Assembly: GCA_045601805.1 (NCBI GenBank)
Contig: JAZSAJ010000034.1
Location: 1-31,226, forward strand
From: SIG607 sp045601805
GTDB taxonomy: Bacteria; Bacillota; Clostridia; Oscillospirales; Acutalibacteraceae
Reading direction: 5' to 3'
Length of the DNA: 31,226 bases
Shown here: in pieces, positions 16,635 to 24,462 of the stretch
Numbering within the stretch: the first letter of the stretch is position 1
Layout of the letters: every line of letters starts with the position of its first letter
Position numbers and translations under genes: made by a program
The notes under the pieces: generated by a model
The model's input: only the letters and a program-made list of their open reading frames with translations
Databases searched by the model: none
What the model was told of the DNA's origin: nothing

Positions 16635-18833
16635 ATGGAAAAATGTTATGAACAACAATTAATAGATTTTTTGGCATTTTTAAAAGGACAAAGTGTTTCT
16701 TTTAACGAAAACAAAATTAAAAAGGCGTTTGAACATTGTGTGCAACTACATAAAGGGCAACTTCGCCGTTCAAACGATGAATATTATATTCACCCCCTTA
16801 ATGTTGCAAAAATAGTGGCTCAGTTAGGGCTTGATTCCGATGCTGTTGTTGCCGCACTTTTGCACGATACTGTTGAAGACACACAAATTACGATTGATTT
16901 TATTAAAAAAGAATTTGGCGAAGAAGTTGCGCTTTTGGTTGACGGCGTAACCAAAATAGGTAAACTTTCCTTTGTTTCAAAAGAAGAACAACAGGCAGAA
17001 ACAATAAGAAAAATGCTTATTGCAATGGGTAAAGATATCCGCGTAATCTTAATTAAACTTGCCGACCGACTTCACAATATGCGCACAATTAGTTTTGTGC
17101 CCGAACAAAAGCGCAGAGATAAAGCGCTTGAAACCTTGGAAGTTTACGCTCCCATTGCTCACCGGCTTGGTATTAGGGGCATAAAAGAAGAACTTGAAGA
17201 CCTTTCAATTGCTCAGCTTGACCCTATTGCATACAAGGAAATTGAAAACCAATTAAATTTAAAACAAGAATTCCGCGAACGCTTTTTGTCAACCGTTCGC
17301 GACCGTATTGAAGAGCGTTTAAATAAAGATATGCCTGGTGTTCACATTGAATTTCAGTCGCGTGTAAAATCAATTAACGGCATATACCGAAAAATGTATA
17401 TGCAGGGCAAAGATTTTGAAGAAATTTACGATATTTACGCCATTAGAATTATTACCGATACCGTGGCAAACTGCTATAATGTTTTGGGCGTTGTGCACGA
17501 TATGTTTAGGCCTTTGCCCAACAGGTTTAAAGATTATATTTCCACGCCAAAGCCAAACCGTTATCAGTCGCTTCACACAACGGTAATTGGCAGAGAATGT
17601 GTGCCTTTTGAAATTCAAATAAGAACAGAAGAAATGCACGAAACCGCCGAATACGGAATTGCGGCGCATTGGAAATATAAAGTTGGTTTAAATGTAAACG
17701 ACAATAAAATGGAAGACAGTCTTGCTTGGATACGGCAAATTCTTGAAACCCAAAGCGAAAACGGCGATGCTTCCGAAATTTTAAGAACAATTAAGGTGGA
17801 TTTAGCGCAGGAAGATGTTTTTGCGGTTACCCCAAGGGGCGATGTTATAAATTTGCCTGTTGGTGCAACGGTTGTTGACTTTGCTTTTGCAATACATTCG
17901 GCTGTTGGTATAAAAATGGTGGGCGCAAAGGTTGACGGCAAAATTGTTCAAATTAACCACAAAATTAAAACAGGTGAAGTTATTGAAATTCTTACCTCTA
18001 ACCAAGCAGGCAGGGGTCCAAGCCGCGATTGGATAAATATTGCGGTTACTAACCAAGCCAAAACAAAAATCAGGGGTTGGTTTAAAAAGGAAAAACGCGC
18101 CGAAAATATTGTTCAAGGTAAATCAGATTTAGAACGCGAGTTTAAGCGTAACAGCATAACATTTGAAACCGGCGAAGCGTTTTGCGAATTTATTGAAGAT
18201 ATTGCAAAGCGTCAGCATTTTTCAAGTACCGATGATTTTTATGCCGCAATTGGTTACGGTGGCATAAGTCTTTCAAAAATGCTTCCGAATATAAAGGAAC
18301 TTTATGCTAAACAAGCAAAACAGTTAAAGGCAGGGGAAATGCCAGAAACTGTTCCTGTTATTAAGCACAGTAAAGCAAACGGCGGTGTAATTGTAGAGGG
18401 AATAGATAACTGTTTAATTCGTTTTTCAAAGTGTTGCGCACCGCTTCCGGGCGATGATATTGTTGGTTTTATAACCCGTGGCCATGGCGTTTCAATTCAT
18501 AAGTGCGACTGTCCAAATGTTCCTAAAAATATTAACGAGGCAGAACAAAAAGAGCGCTGGGTAACGGCATATTGGGAAGCAACACAAAAAACCAATTTCT
18601 TGGCTTCTTTGCAAATTTCTTCAATTGACCGCGAGGGTTTAATTGTTGATATTTCTCAGGTTCTTTATAATATGCGTGTGTCATTAAGCGGTATAAACGC
18701 GCGCAAAACAAAAGACGGAAATTGTGTGGTAATAATAACAGTAAGCACCGAGGGCCTTGAACATTTAAAAAGCATTAAGGCAAGAATTGAAAAGGTACAA
18801 GGCGTTTACCATGTAGAAAGAACAAATCAGTAG
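16635..18833 (+). CDS. relA: bifunctional (p)ppGpp synthetase/hydrolase (Rel)
   Basis: This long RSH protein (732 residues) makes and degrades the stringent-response alarmone. The N-terminal HD hydrolase has His77-Asp78 followed by Glu81-Asp82 (HDTVED) and LADRLHNMRTI, so hydrolase activity should be intact. The synthetase domain has YDIYAIRI, RFKDYI at 297-302, PNRYQSLHT and EIQIRTEEMHETAEYGIAAHW. A TGS domain begins near 394 (DVFAVTPRGD), a zinc-finger-like CCAPLPGDDIVG segment follows, and an ACT domain covers about the last 70 residues. A very strong GAGGGGAGGG ribosome site precedes the ATG. The recJ-rel-dtd-hydrolase order is common in Firmicutes. Confidence 0.96.
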   Translation: MEKCYEQQLIDFLAFLKGQSVSFNENKIKKAFEHCVQLHKGQLRRSNDEYYIHPLNVAKIVAQLGLDSDAVVAALLHDTVEDTQITIDFIKKEFGEEVALLVDGVTKIGKLSFVSKEEQQAETIRKMLIAMGKDIRVILIKLADRLHNMRTISFVPEQKRRDKALETLEVYAPIAHRLGIRGIKEELEDLSIAQLDPIAYKEIENQLNLKQEFRERFLSTVRDRIEERLNKDMPGVHIEFQSRVKSINGIYRKMYMQGKDFEEIYDIYAIRIITDTVANCYNVLGVVHDMFRPLPNRFKDYISTPKPNRYQSLHTTVIGRECVPFEIQIRTEEMHETAEYGIAAHWKYKVGLNVNDNKMEDSLAWIRQILETQSENGDASEILRTIKVDLAQEDVFAVTPRGDVINLPVGATVVDFAFAIHSAVGIKMVGAKVDGKIVQINHKIKTGEVIEILTSNQAGRGPSRDWINIAVTNQAKTKIRGWFKKEKRAENIVQGKSDLEREFKRNSITFETGEAFCEFIEDIAKRQHFSSTDDFYAAIGYGGISLSKMLPNIKELYAKQAKQLKAGEMPETVPVIKHSKANGGVIVEGIDNCLIRFSKCCAPLPGDDIVGFITRGHGVSIHKCDCPNVPKNINEAEQKERWVTAYWEATQKTNFLASLQISSIDREGLIVDISQVLYNMRVSLSGINARKTKDGNCVVIITVSTEGLEHLKSIKARIEKVQGVYHVERTNQ

Positions 18834-18842
18834 GAGTTTTTT

Positions 18843-19310
18843 ATGAAAGCAGTAATACAAAGGGTGTCAAGTGCAAGAGTAACGGTATCAGGTGAAACCG
18901 TTGGCGAAATACAAAACGGTTTTATGGTGCTTCTTGGCGTTTTTGAAACCGACACCAAAAAAGAAGCCGAAGTTTTGGCAGCAAAAACCGCTAAACTTCG
19001 TGTTTTTTGCGATAGCGAAGATAAAATGAATTTATCGCTTTTAGATGTTTCGGGCGAAGCGTTGGTTGTTTCTAATTTCACACTGTGCGCCGATACAAAA
19101 AAAGGCAACCGCCCGTCGTTTATAAATGCAAAAGAGCCGGTTGAAGCAGACCGCCTTTATAATTACTTCTGTGAACAGTTAATTGCAAACGGTGTTAAAA
19201 AGGTTGAAACGGGTAAATTTAAAAGTGATATGCAGGTTAGCATTGTAAACGAAGGCCCAATAACTGTTGTCTTAGATACAGATACATGGTGTAAGAAAAA
19301 TGAAATTTAA
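18843..19310 (+). CDS. dtd: D-aminoacyl-tRNA deacylase Dtd
   Basis: Dtd removes D-amino acids (and glycine from tRNA-Ala) from mischarged tRNAs. The 155-residue protein opens with MKAVIQRVSSARVTV, typical of the family, and carries the NEGPIT segment with the cross-subunit Gly-Pro pair. The active-site strand reads SNFTLCAD where most members have SQFTL, a Gln to Asn change next to the catalytic Thr. The Asp of the usual NDGPVT is Glu here. Both changes are mild and the enzyme is probably active. TAGGAG overlaps the stop of the rel gene. Confidence 0.94.
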   Translation: MKAVIQRVSSARVTVSGETVGEIQNGFMVLLGVFETDTKKEAEVLAAKTAKLRVFCDSEDKMNLSLLDVSGEALVVSNFTLCADTKKGNRPSFINAKEPVEADRLYNYFCEQLIANGVKKVETGKFKSDMQVSIVNEGPITVVLDTDTWCKKNEI

Positions 19311-19917
19311 AACTGTTGTAAACGGTAGGTTTAAAGAAAACTGTTATTTACTGTGTAGCGAAGAAAGTGCAGTAATTATTGACCCGGGCGAATTTAATTC
19401 GGAAATTGAAAAATTTTGCCAAGAAAATACAAATAAAGAAAAAGTAATTCTTTTAACACATTGCCATTTTGACCATATTTTAGGCGCAAAAGAAATACGC
19501 GATAAATTTGGGTTTAAGGTTTATATAAGTCGTGAAGACAATGAAGGTCTTGAAAATGATGAATTAAGTCTTTGTAAAAGATTTAAACTTAACCAAGAAT
19601 ATTTTAGCGCCGATAAACTTCTTAAAGACGGCGATAAATTGGCAATAGGTGACCTTGAATTTACCGTAATTGCAACCCCCGGCCACACAAAAGGTTCGCT
19701 TTGCTTTCTTCTTGGTAATTTGCTTTTTAGCGGTGATACGCTGTTTTATGAAACTTTCGGCAGGGTAGATTTACCAAGCGGTAATAAAGATGAACTTGTT
19801 TCGTCTATTGATAAACTTTTATTGCTTAGTGATGATATAAAGGTTTATGCAGGTCATGGCGAACCCACAACAATAGCCCACGAAAAACAGTATAACCCGT
19901 ATAAAAGGTATTTTTAA
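19300..19917 (+). CDS. metallo-beta-lactamase-fold hydrolase (glyoxalase II-like, YqgX type)
   Basis: The 205-residue protein has the zinc-binding signature HCHFDH at 54-59, the later histidine in ATPGHTKGSLCF, the bridging aspartate in LLFSGDTLF, and the final histidine in YAGHGEPT. The fold and size match small glyoxalase II-like hydrolases of the YcbL/YqgX group. The substrate is not certain: hydroxyacylglutathione is unlikely in an organism that probably lacks glutathione, so another thioester is more plausible. The gene overlaps dtd by 11 bases. Confidence 0.88.
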   Translation: MKFKTVVNGRFKENCYLLCSEESAVIIDPGEFNSEIEKFCQENTNKEKVILLTHCHFDHILGAKEIRDKFGFKVYISREDNEGLENDELSLCKRFKLNQEYFSADKLLKDGDKLAIGDLEFTVIATPGHTKGSLCFLLGNLLFSGDTLFYETFGRVDLPSGNKDELVSSIDKLLLLSDDIKVYAGHGEPTTIAHEKQYNPYKRYF

Positions 19918-19918
19918 T

Positions 19919-21373
19919 ATGATTTTATGTAATAAAGGGCACAGTTTTAATTACGAAACCGAAAAACTTTGCCGACTTTTCTTTCCATTTGAGAAAATTA
20001 AAATAACACAAGAAATTGAGCAAGACGGTAAAATTGCAGTTACTTCGCTTAATGAAAAAACTTGTTTTGCAAGTTTAGAAATAAACGGCAAAAAGGCAGA
20101 GTTTTCTTTAGAAATTGAAAAAAATGCAGGGGAAAAAGAAACCGAACTTGCGGTTGCAACCGCACTTTTTAAGTGTTTAACCAAACTTACCGGTTATTTC
20201 CCTAAATGGGGACTTTTAACGGGCGTACGCCCTGCAAAACTTTTTGCAAAACTGTGTAATGATTTAGGCGAAGAACAGGCAGAAGAATATTTTTTAAACA
20301 AACTGTTTGTATCGCGCGAAAAAATTTCGCTTTGCAAAGAAAGCCATATAACCGAAGAAAAAATTATTTCGCTAAACAGCGGTGATTCTTTTAGTCTTTA
20401 CGTTTCGGTGCCGTTTTGCCCAACAAGGTGTTCTTATTGTTCTTTTGTTTCACATTCGGTTGAAAAAGCGGGCAAATTAATAGAGCAGTACGTGCCTTTG
20501 CTTTGCAAAGAAATTAAAGAAACTGCAAAATATGCTAAACAAAACAATTTAAAACTCAAAACCATTTATATTGGCGGAGGAACGCCTACAACTTTAAGTG
20601 CCCAACAGTTAAGTGAAGTAATAAAATGTATTAAGGAAAGTTTTGATTTATCTTTTCTTTTGGAATTTACGGTGGAAGCGGGCAGACCCGATACCGTAAC
20701 TGCCGAAAAATTACAGGTGTTAAAAGACCATGGCGTTAGCCGAATAAGCATTAACCCACAAACCTTAAATGATGAAGTTTTAAAGGTAATTGGCAGGGCG
20801 CATACCAAAGAACAGTTTATAAATGCTTTTAATTTGACGCGTGAAATTGGCTTTAATAATATAAACACCGATTTAATTGCTGGTTTGCCAAGTGACAGTT
20901 ACGAAAGTTTCCTAAACACTTTAAACGAAATTTTAAAACTTTCGCCTGAATCGGTTACGGTTCATTCACTTTCTTTTAAACGCTCGTCTGAACTAAGCCA
21001 AAATAGTGATAAAGAAGTTGCAAAAACCTTTGACGAGGTTGATGGTTTTGTAAGTTTGGCAAGAAACCAACTTTCAAAAAACGGTATTTTACCTTACTAT
21101 ATGTATCGCCAAAGCAAAACGGTAGGCAACCTTGAAAATGTTGGTTATTCAAAAGCAGGATATGAGTGCCTTTATAATGTTTATATTATGGACGAAACTC
21201 ACACAATTTTAGGTTGCGGCGCTTCGGCAGTAACAAAACTCCGTCAACCAAACGGCAATTATATTGAACGCATTTTTAACTATAAATATCCGTATGAGTA
21301 TATAAATAACTTTAATGAAATTTTAAACCGCAAAAACGGTATAAACGAGTTTTATAAAAAATACGGTGTATAA
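19919..21373 (+). CDS. hemZ: HemZ-type radical SAM protein (coproporphyrinogen dehydrogenase-like)
   Basis: The 484-residue protein has an N-terminal domain of about 155 residues followed by a radical-SAM core with YVSVPFCPTRCSYC. The cluster cysteines are Cys167, Cys171 and Cys174. It continues with TIYIGGGTPTTLS, FTVEAGRPDT and NTDLIAGLPSDS, all typical of the HemN/HemZ/HemW group, and the extra N-terminal domain fits HemZ. HemZ is named as an oxygen-independent coproporphyrinogen III dehydrogenase, but in organisms without a full haem pathway the true reaction is open, and no other haem genes are in the window. The start is one base after the previous stop, with AAAAGG ten bases upstream. 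Confidence 0.88.
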   Translation: MILCNKGHSFNYETEKLCRLFFPFEKIKITQEIEQDGKIAVTSLNEKTCFASLEINGKKAEFSLEIEKNAGEKETELAVATALFKCLTKLTGYFPKWGLLTGVRPAKLFAKLCNDLGEEQAEEYFLNKLFVSREKISLCKESHITEEKIISLNSGDSFSLYVSVPFCPTRCSYCSFVSHSVEKAGKLIEQYVPLLCKEIKETAKYAKQNNLKLKTIYIGGGTPTTLSAQQLSEVIKCIKESFDLSFLLEFTVEAGRPDTVTAEKLQVLKDHGVSRISINPQTLNDEVLKVIGRAHTKEQFINAFNLTREIGFNNINTDLIAGLPSDSYESFLNTLNEILKLSPESVTVHSLSFKRSSELSQNSDKEVAKTFDEVDGFVSLARNQLSKNGILPYYMYRQSKTVGNLENVGYSKAGYECLYNVYIMDETHTILGCGASAVTKLRQPNGNYIERIFNYKYPYEYINNFNEILNRKNGINEFYKKYGV

Positions 21374-21392
21374 ATTTTTAGGAGGATTTAGT

Positions 21393-21758
21393 ATGGAATT
21401 TAACATTAACGATGTTGTGTCAAAAGCAAAGGATATTATTGATGTTGCGGCTGAAACCGCCGAAAAGGCAGTAAATGTGCAAAAAAAGAAAATAAATATT
21501 GCTGCAATAAAAAACAAATTGGCAAAAGAATATGAAACTTTGGGACGAGTTTATTATGAATCTTTAACCAAAGAAAATGCCGAAAAATTAAATGACGCGG
21601 TAAATGCAGTTAAAGACCGCCTTACAGAACTTGAAACTGCTAAAAAGGCGTTGGCAGAAGAAAAAGAAAGTAAAGTTTGCGTTTCTTGCGGCGCAACCGT
21701 TGCAAACGATTCTGCTTTTTGTAGTTTTTGCGGCGCATCGTTAACAGAAGAAAAATAA
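21393..21758 (+). CDS. small zinc-ribbon protein with helical N-terminus, unknown function
   Basis: The 121-residue protein has a charged, largely helical first 90 residues (probable coiled coil) and a C-terminal zinc ribbon with two CxxC knuckles ten residues apart (CVSC and CSFC). There is no signal peptide or membrane segment. The ATG at 21393 is chosen because TTAGGAGG lies seven bases upstream. An in-frame start 27 bases earlier overlaps hemZ and is rejected. Zinc-ribbon proteins of this form are frequent in Clostridia, but I cannot assign a role. Its neighbours (hemZ and a nucleosidase) give no strong hint. Confidence 0.75.
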   Translation: MEFNINDVVSKAKDIIDVAAETAEKAVNVQKKKINIAAIKNKLAKEYETLGRVYYESLTKENAEKLNDAVNAVKDRLTELETAKKALAEEKESKVCVSCGATVANDSAFCSFCGASLTEEK

Positions 21759-21777
21759 TTATTAAAGAGAAATAACA

Positions 21778-22464
21778 ATGAATAAACAAAAAACAGTTGT
21801 ACTTGTTGCAGATATAGACGAGTATGTGAATTTCCAAAAAAGGTTTTTAATGCTTGGCGCAAAAGAAGTAAAAAGTGCTTTTAAACTTTCGCACCAATTA
21901 GAAACCGAAAAACAAATAATAACAAGTGTTTGCTTTGGCATTGGCAAGGTAAACGCCGCCACCGCCGCCGCATATTTTGCGGCACAGGGATATAATTTCT
22001 TTTTAAATTACGGTTATTCAGGCGGTGTATCGGGTGTAAAAAAAGGCGATATTGTTATTGCAGACAGTTTTTTAGAGCACGATTTTGATTTAACTGCAAT
22101 AGGTTATGCGCCTTGTGAAAAACCCGGTCAGCAATATATTTATAATACAGACGAAAAAGTTATTGAATATTGCAAAAAGAAATTTCCTTTTGTTTATTTT
22201 GGCAGGGCAGTTTGCGGTGACAGTTTTATTAGTGATGATGAAAAACGAAATTACTTAAAACAAGAATTTTCGGCCGTTTCGTGCGATATGGAAACCGCTG
22301 CAATTGCTTCGGTTGCCAACCTTTTCGGTATTCCGCTTCTTGCAATAAGGGAGATTTCCGATGACGCAGGAAATGATGCAAACGATTTGTATTTAAGTAC
22401 AATAAAAAACCAAAAAGAATGTATGATAGACGTCGTTTTTGATTGTATTAGCCAAAGCATTTAA
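21778..22464 (+). CDS. MTA/SAH nucleosidase-like protein (nucleoside phosphorylase family)
   Basis: The 228-residue protein has the PNP/MTAN family signatures: FGIGKVNAATAAAY, NYGYSGGVSG, DMETAAIAS with the ribose-contacting Glu172, and REISDDA with Asp195 as the likely proton donor. Related enzymes cleave 5'-methylthioadenosine and S-adenosylhomocysteine to adenine. The N-terminal acidic segment (ADIDEYV) is less typical, so another nucleoside substrate is possible. The last four residues (SQSI) and the stop codon come from the inverted repeat of an inserted element. Without the insertion the protein would end in KEIL, also at 228 residues, with its TGA overlapping the next ATG. Confidence 0.85.
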   Translation: MNKQKTVVLVADIDEYVNFQKRFLMLGAKEVKSAFKLSHQLETEKQIITSVCFGIGKVNAATAAAYFAAQGYNFFLNYGYSGGVSGVKKGDIVIADSFLEHDFDLTAIGYAPCEKPGQQYIYNTDEKVIEYCKKKFPFVYFGRAVCGDSFISDDEKRNYLKQEFSAVSCDMETAAIASVANLFGIPLLAIREISDDAGNDANDLYLSTIKNQKECMIDVVFDCISQSI

Positions 22465-22471
22465 ACCCGAA
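22448..22471 (+). repeat. left terminal inverted repeat
   Basis: The repeat starts TTAGCCAAAG and ends AACCCGAA. All 24 bases match the reverse complement of 22703-22726. It lies over the 3' end of the nucleosidase gene and contains that gene's TAA stop (22462-22464). Confidence 0.95.
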
Positions 22472-22475
22472 CCAG

Positions 22476-22582
22476 CCTAAAAGGGCGGGTTTAAGGCGTC
22501 TTTTGGCTCTTTGTCGCTTATAGGCGACAGCCTTATGTGCTTCGCATCACCAAAATCCACTCATAAACCCGCGCCTTTTAGG
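22476..22582. repeat. internal palindromic arm 1 of the element
   Basis: CCTAAAAGG followed by GCGGGTTTA (22476-22493) pairs with 22564-22582 with a single one-base bulge. Inside it, TTTTGG (22501-22506) can pair with CCAAAA (22550-22555). A terminal hairpin TGTCGC/GCGACA (22512-22517 with 22524-22529) has a six-base loop. There is no T tract, so it does not look like a terminator. Confidence 0.85.
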
Positions 22583-22585
22583 TCG

Positions 22586-22701
22586 CAGAATTTTGTGTTT
22601 AAAGGATTTTACGATGTGGCGAGGCACAAAACACAGTTAATCCTGTCGGATTAACGAGTATTTTAACAAAGCCACAGCGTAAATCCTAAACCCAAAATCT
22701 G
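22586..22701. repeat. internal palindromic arm 2 of the element
   Basis: Bases 22586-22620 pair imperfectly with 22671-22701. The shared blocks are CAGA, TTTTG, GTTTA, GGATTT, ACG and TGTGGC, with a few bulges between them. The tip carries a perfect 8-bp hairpin, GTTAATCC (22636-22643) with GGATTAAC (22648-22655), around TGTC. Confidence 0.85.
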
Positions 22702-22702
22702 A

Positions 22703-22726
22703 TTCGGGTTTAAATGCTTTGGCTAA
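22703..22726 (-). repeat. right terminal inverted repeat
   Basis: This is the exact reverse complement of 22448-22471. Its last three bases (TAA) run straight into GGAG, so the outer end of the element forms part of the Shine-Dalgarno motif of the flippase gene that starts at 22736. Confidence 0.95.
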
Positions 22727-22735
22727 GGAGATATT

Positions 22736-24448
22736 ATGAAGTTAAAAAAGGATACTCCTCAAAATTTTGAGCAAAGTGCAGTTATTTTACTTGCTTCGGC
22801 AATTATTGTAAAGGTCATTGGGGCATTGTTTAAAATACCTCTTCAGCGTCTTATCGGCACATTGGGATTTGGTTATTTTTCATCGGCTTATGACCTTTAT
22901 TTGCCAATTTATGCGCTTTCAATGGCAGGGCTTCCTGTTGCTGTTTCAAGAATGATAGCGTCTTGTGTGGCAGATAAGCGCTATAAAGAGGCTGAAAAAA
23001 CCTTTAAGATTGCAAAAAAAGCATTTTTATTTACGGGAATTGTTGGGCTTTTGGTAATTCTTGGCGCAATTTATCCCTTTACAAAGGTTACCTCAAATAA
23101 CCCAACCGATGCAAAGTATATTGCCGTTTGTATAGCGGCTATTGCGCCGGCAATACTGTTTTGCTGTATTCTTTCTTCTTTTAGGGGCTATTTTGAGGGC
23201 ATGCGAAATATGGTGCCCACCGCCGTATCAGAGGTAATAGAAGCGCTTAGTAAACTTGTGCTTGGCTTTGCATTTGCTTTTGTTATTATGAAACTTACAG
23301 GTAATGTTGCTTATGCTGCGGCAGGCGCATTGTTGGGTATAATGATTGGTACCGCGCTGGCGGCTTTGTATTTGTGGCTTCGCCTTAAAATTAAGGGAAG
23401 GGCGGTTACAGAAAATGAAATTGCTGCTTCGCCCGAAAGCCGCGACGGTAAGTTTATTTTAAAATGCCTGTTGGCTATTGCAATTCCTGTTGTTTTAAGT
23501 TCACTTGCCACAAATATAACATTGCTAATAGACACAACAATGATAAAATGGCAACTTAAAAACATTATGGATAATTCTTTTGGCGTTATAGCCGAAATGT
23601 ATAAGAATTCTATTGCCGACCACAATTTAAACTCGGTTACCGAACTAACGGCTGCCACAATGCCAACCTTCCTTTACGGTATTCGCGGCCAGGCATACAC
23701 GATTTATAATCTTATACCCACTCTTACAACTACTTTAGGCATTGGCGCTATTCCAATTTTAACAACTGCTTGGGTTGAAAAGAATACGCTTTCAATTAAA
23801 AGTAATATTGAAAAAATTCTGCGCACTACCGCTTTAATTGCGGCGCCTGCTGGTATTGGTGTTTGTGCTATAAGCCCTTATATTATGGGCCTTTTGTACG
23901 ACGGTACCGCATCGGTTGAAATTGGTTCGGTTCTTTTGTTTATTCTTGGCATAGCCGCGTTGTTTTCGGGTGTTTCGGTTCCCATTACAAGCATGCTTCA
24001 AGCAATGGGTAAACCTGTTATTCCGCTTGTAAATATTATTGTTGGCGCGATTTTAAAAATAATAACCAACTTTATTCTTGTAAGCCGTCCCGAAATAAAT
24101 ATAAAGGGCGCACCTGTTGGTACGGCTGTTTGCTATATGTATATTTGCGTTGCAAATATGATTTGTCTTAAAGTTATAAGCGGTGTAAAAATTAATTTCT
24201 TTGCAACACTTGTTAAACCTCTTATTTCGGCTCTGTTTTGCGGCGTAGGCGCTTTCTTTACTTCGCGTTATATTGCTTCGCTTGGCTCTTCAAATGTAAT
24301 TATTGTTGGCGGAAGTATTTTGGTTGCCGCAATAATTTATGTGGCTTTCATCTTTATTTTAAGAACGCTTAATGCAGAAGATGTTGCAAGTTTTCCAAAG
24401 GGCGAAAAAATTGCAAAACTTTTAGTGAAACTTCATTTAATTAAATAA
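22736..24448 (+). CDS. MurJ/SpoVB-like polysaccharide flippase (YabM type, MOP superfamily)
   Basis: The 570-residue protein is almost wholly membrane-embedded, with about 14 hydrophobic segments, and belongs to the oligosaccharide flippase group of the MOP superfamily. Members move lipid-linked peptidoglycan or polysaccharide precursors across the membrane. The N-terminus has a conserved basic/amphipathic start and RLIGTLGFGYFSSAYDLYLP. Its place before mazG, rqcP, yabP and yabQ matches Bacillus yabM, a SpoVB paralogue, so a role in envelope or spore-cortex precursor transport is likely. TAAGGAG lies five bases before the ATG. The inserted element directly upstream has probably broken the former coupling to the nucleosidase gene. 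Confidence 0.88.
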   Translation: MKLKKDTPQNFEQSAVILLASAIIVKVIGALFKIPLQRLIGTLGFGYFSSAYDLYLPIYALSMAGLPVAVSRMIASCVADKRYKEAEKTFKIAKKAFLFTGIVGLLVILGAIYPFTKVTSNNPTDAKYIAVCIAAIAPAILFCCILSSFRGYFEGMRNMVPTAVSEVIEALSKLVLGFAFAFVIMKLTGNVAYAAAGALLGIMIGTALAALYLWLRLKIKGRAVTENEIAASPESRDGKFILKCLLAIAIPVVLSSLATNITLLIDTTMIKWQLKNIMDNSFGVIAEMYKNSIADHNLNSVTELTAATMPTFLYGIRGQAYTIYNLIPTLTTTLGIGAIPILTTAWVEKNTLSIKSNIEKILRTTALIAAPAGIGVCAISPYIMGLLYDGTASVEIGSVLLFILGIAALFSGVSVPITSMLQAMGKPVIPLVNIIVGAILKIITNFILVSRPEINIKGAPVGTAVCYMYICVANMICLKVISGVKINFFATLVKPLISALFCGVGAFFTSRYIASLGSSNVIIVGGSILVAAIIYVAFIFILRTLNAEDVASFPKGEKIAKLLVKLHLIK

Positions 24449-24462
24449 AAATGGTGTAAAAA

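Larger units (their letters stand above)
22448..22726. mobile_element. MITE-like palindromic element with 24-bp terminal inverted repeats
   Basis: This 279-bp segment is bounded by perfect 24-bp inverted repeats and contains no open reading frame of note. Its interior consists of two further long imperfect palindromes placed side by side, so a transcript of either strand could fold into a three-way structure. If the core is taken as GCC...GGC (22451-22723), it is flanked by TA on both sides. Removing the core and one TA restores a nucleosidase frame whose TGA overlaps the ATG at 22736. This supports a TA-targeting insertion of IS630/mariner-MITE style. The mobilising transposase is not in the window. 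A structured RNA or regulatory repeat is the alternative reading. Confidence 0.75.

Noticed and set aside
18843..19310. Dtd with SNFTL for SQFTL as a possibly inactive enzyme
   Set aside because: Catalytic Thr and the Gly-Pro motif are intact and the change is conservative, so loss of function is not supported.
22465..22735. The palindromic region as a transcription terminator or riboswitch
   Set aside because: No stem is followed by a T tract, and the perfect terminal repeats plus the restored ATGA junction fit a mobile element better. No known riboswitch core was recognised.
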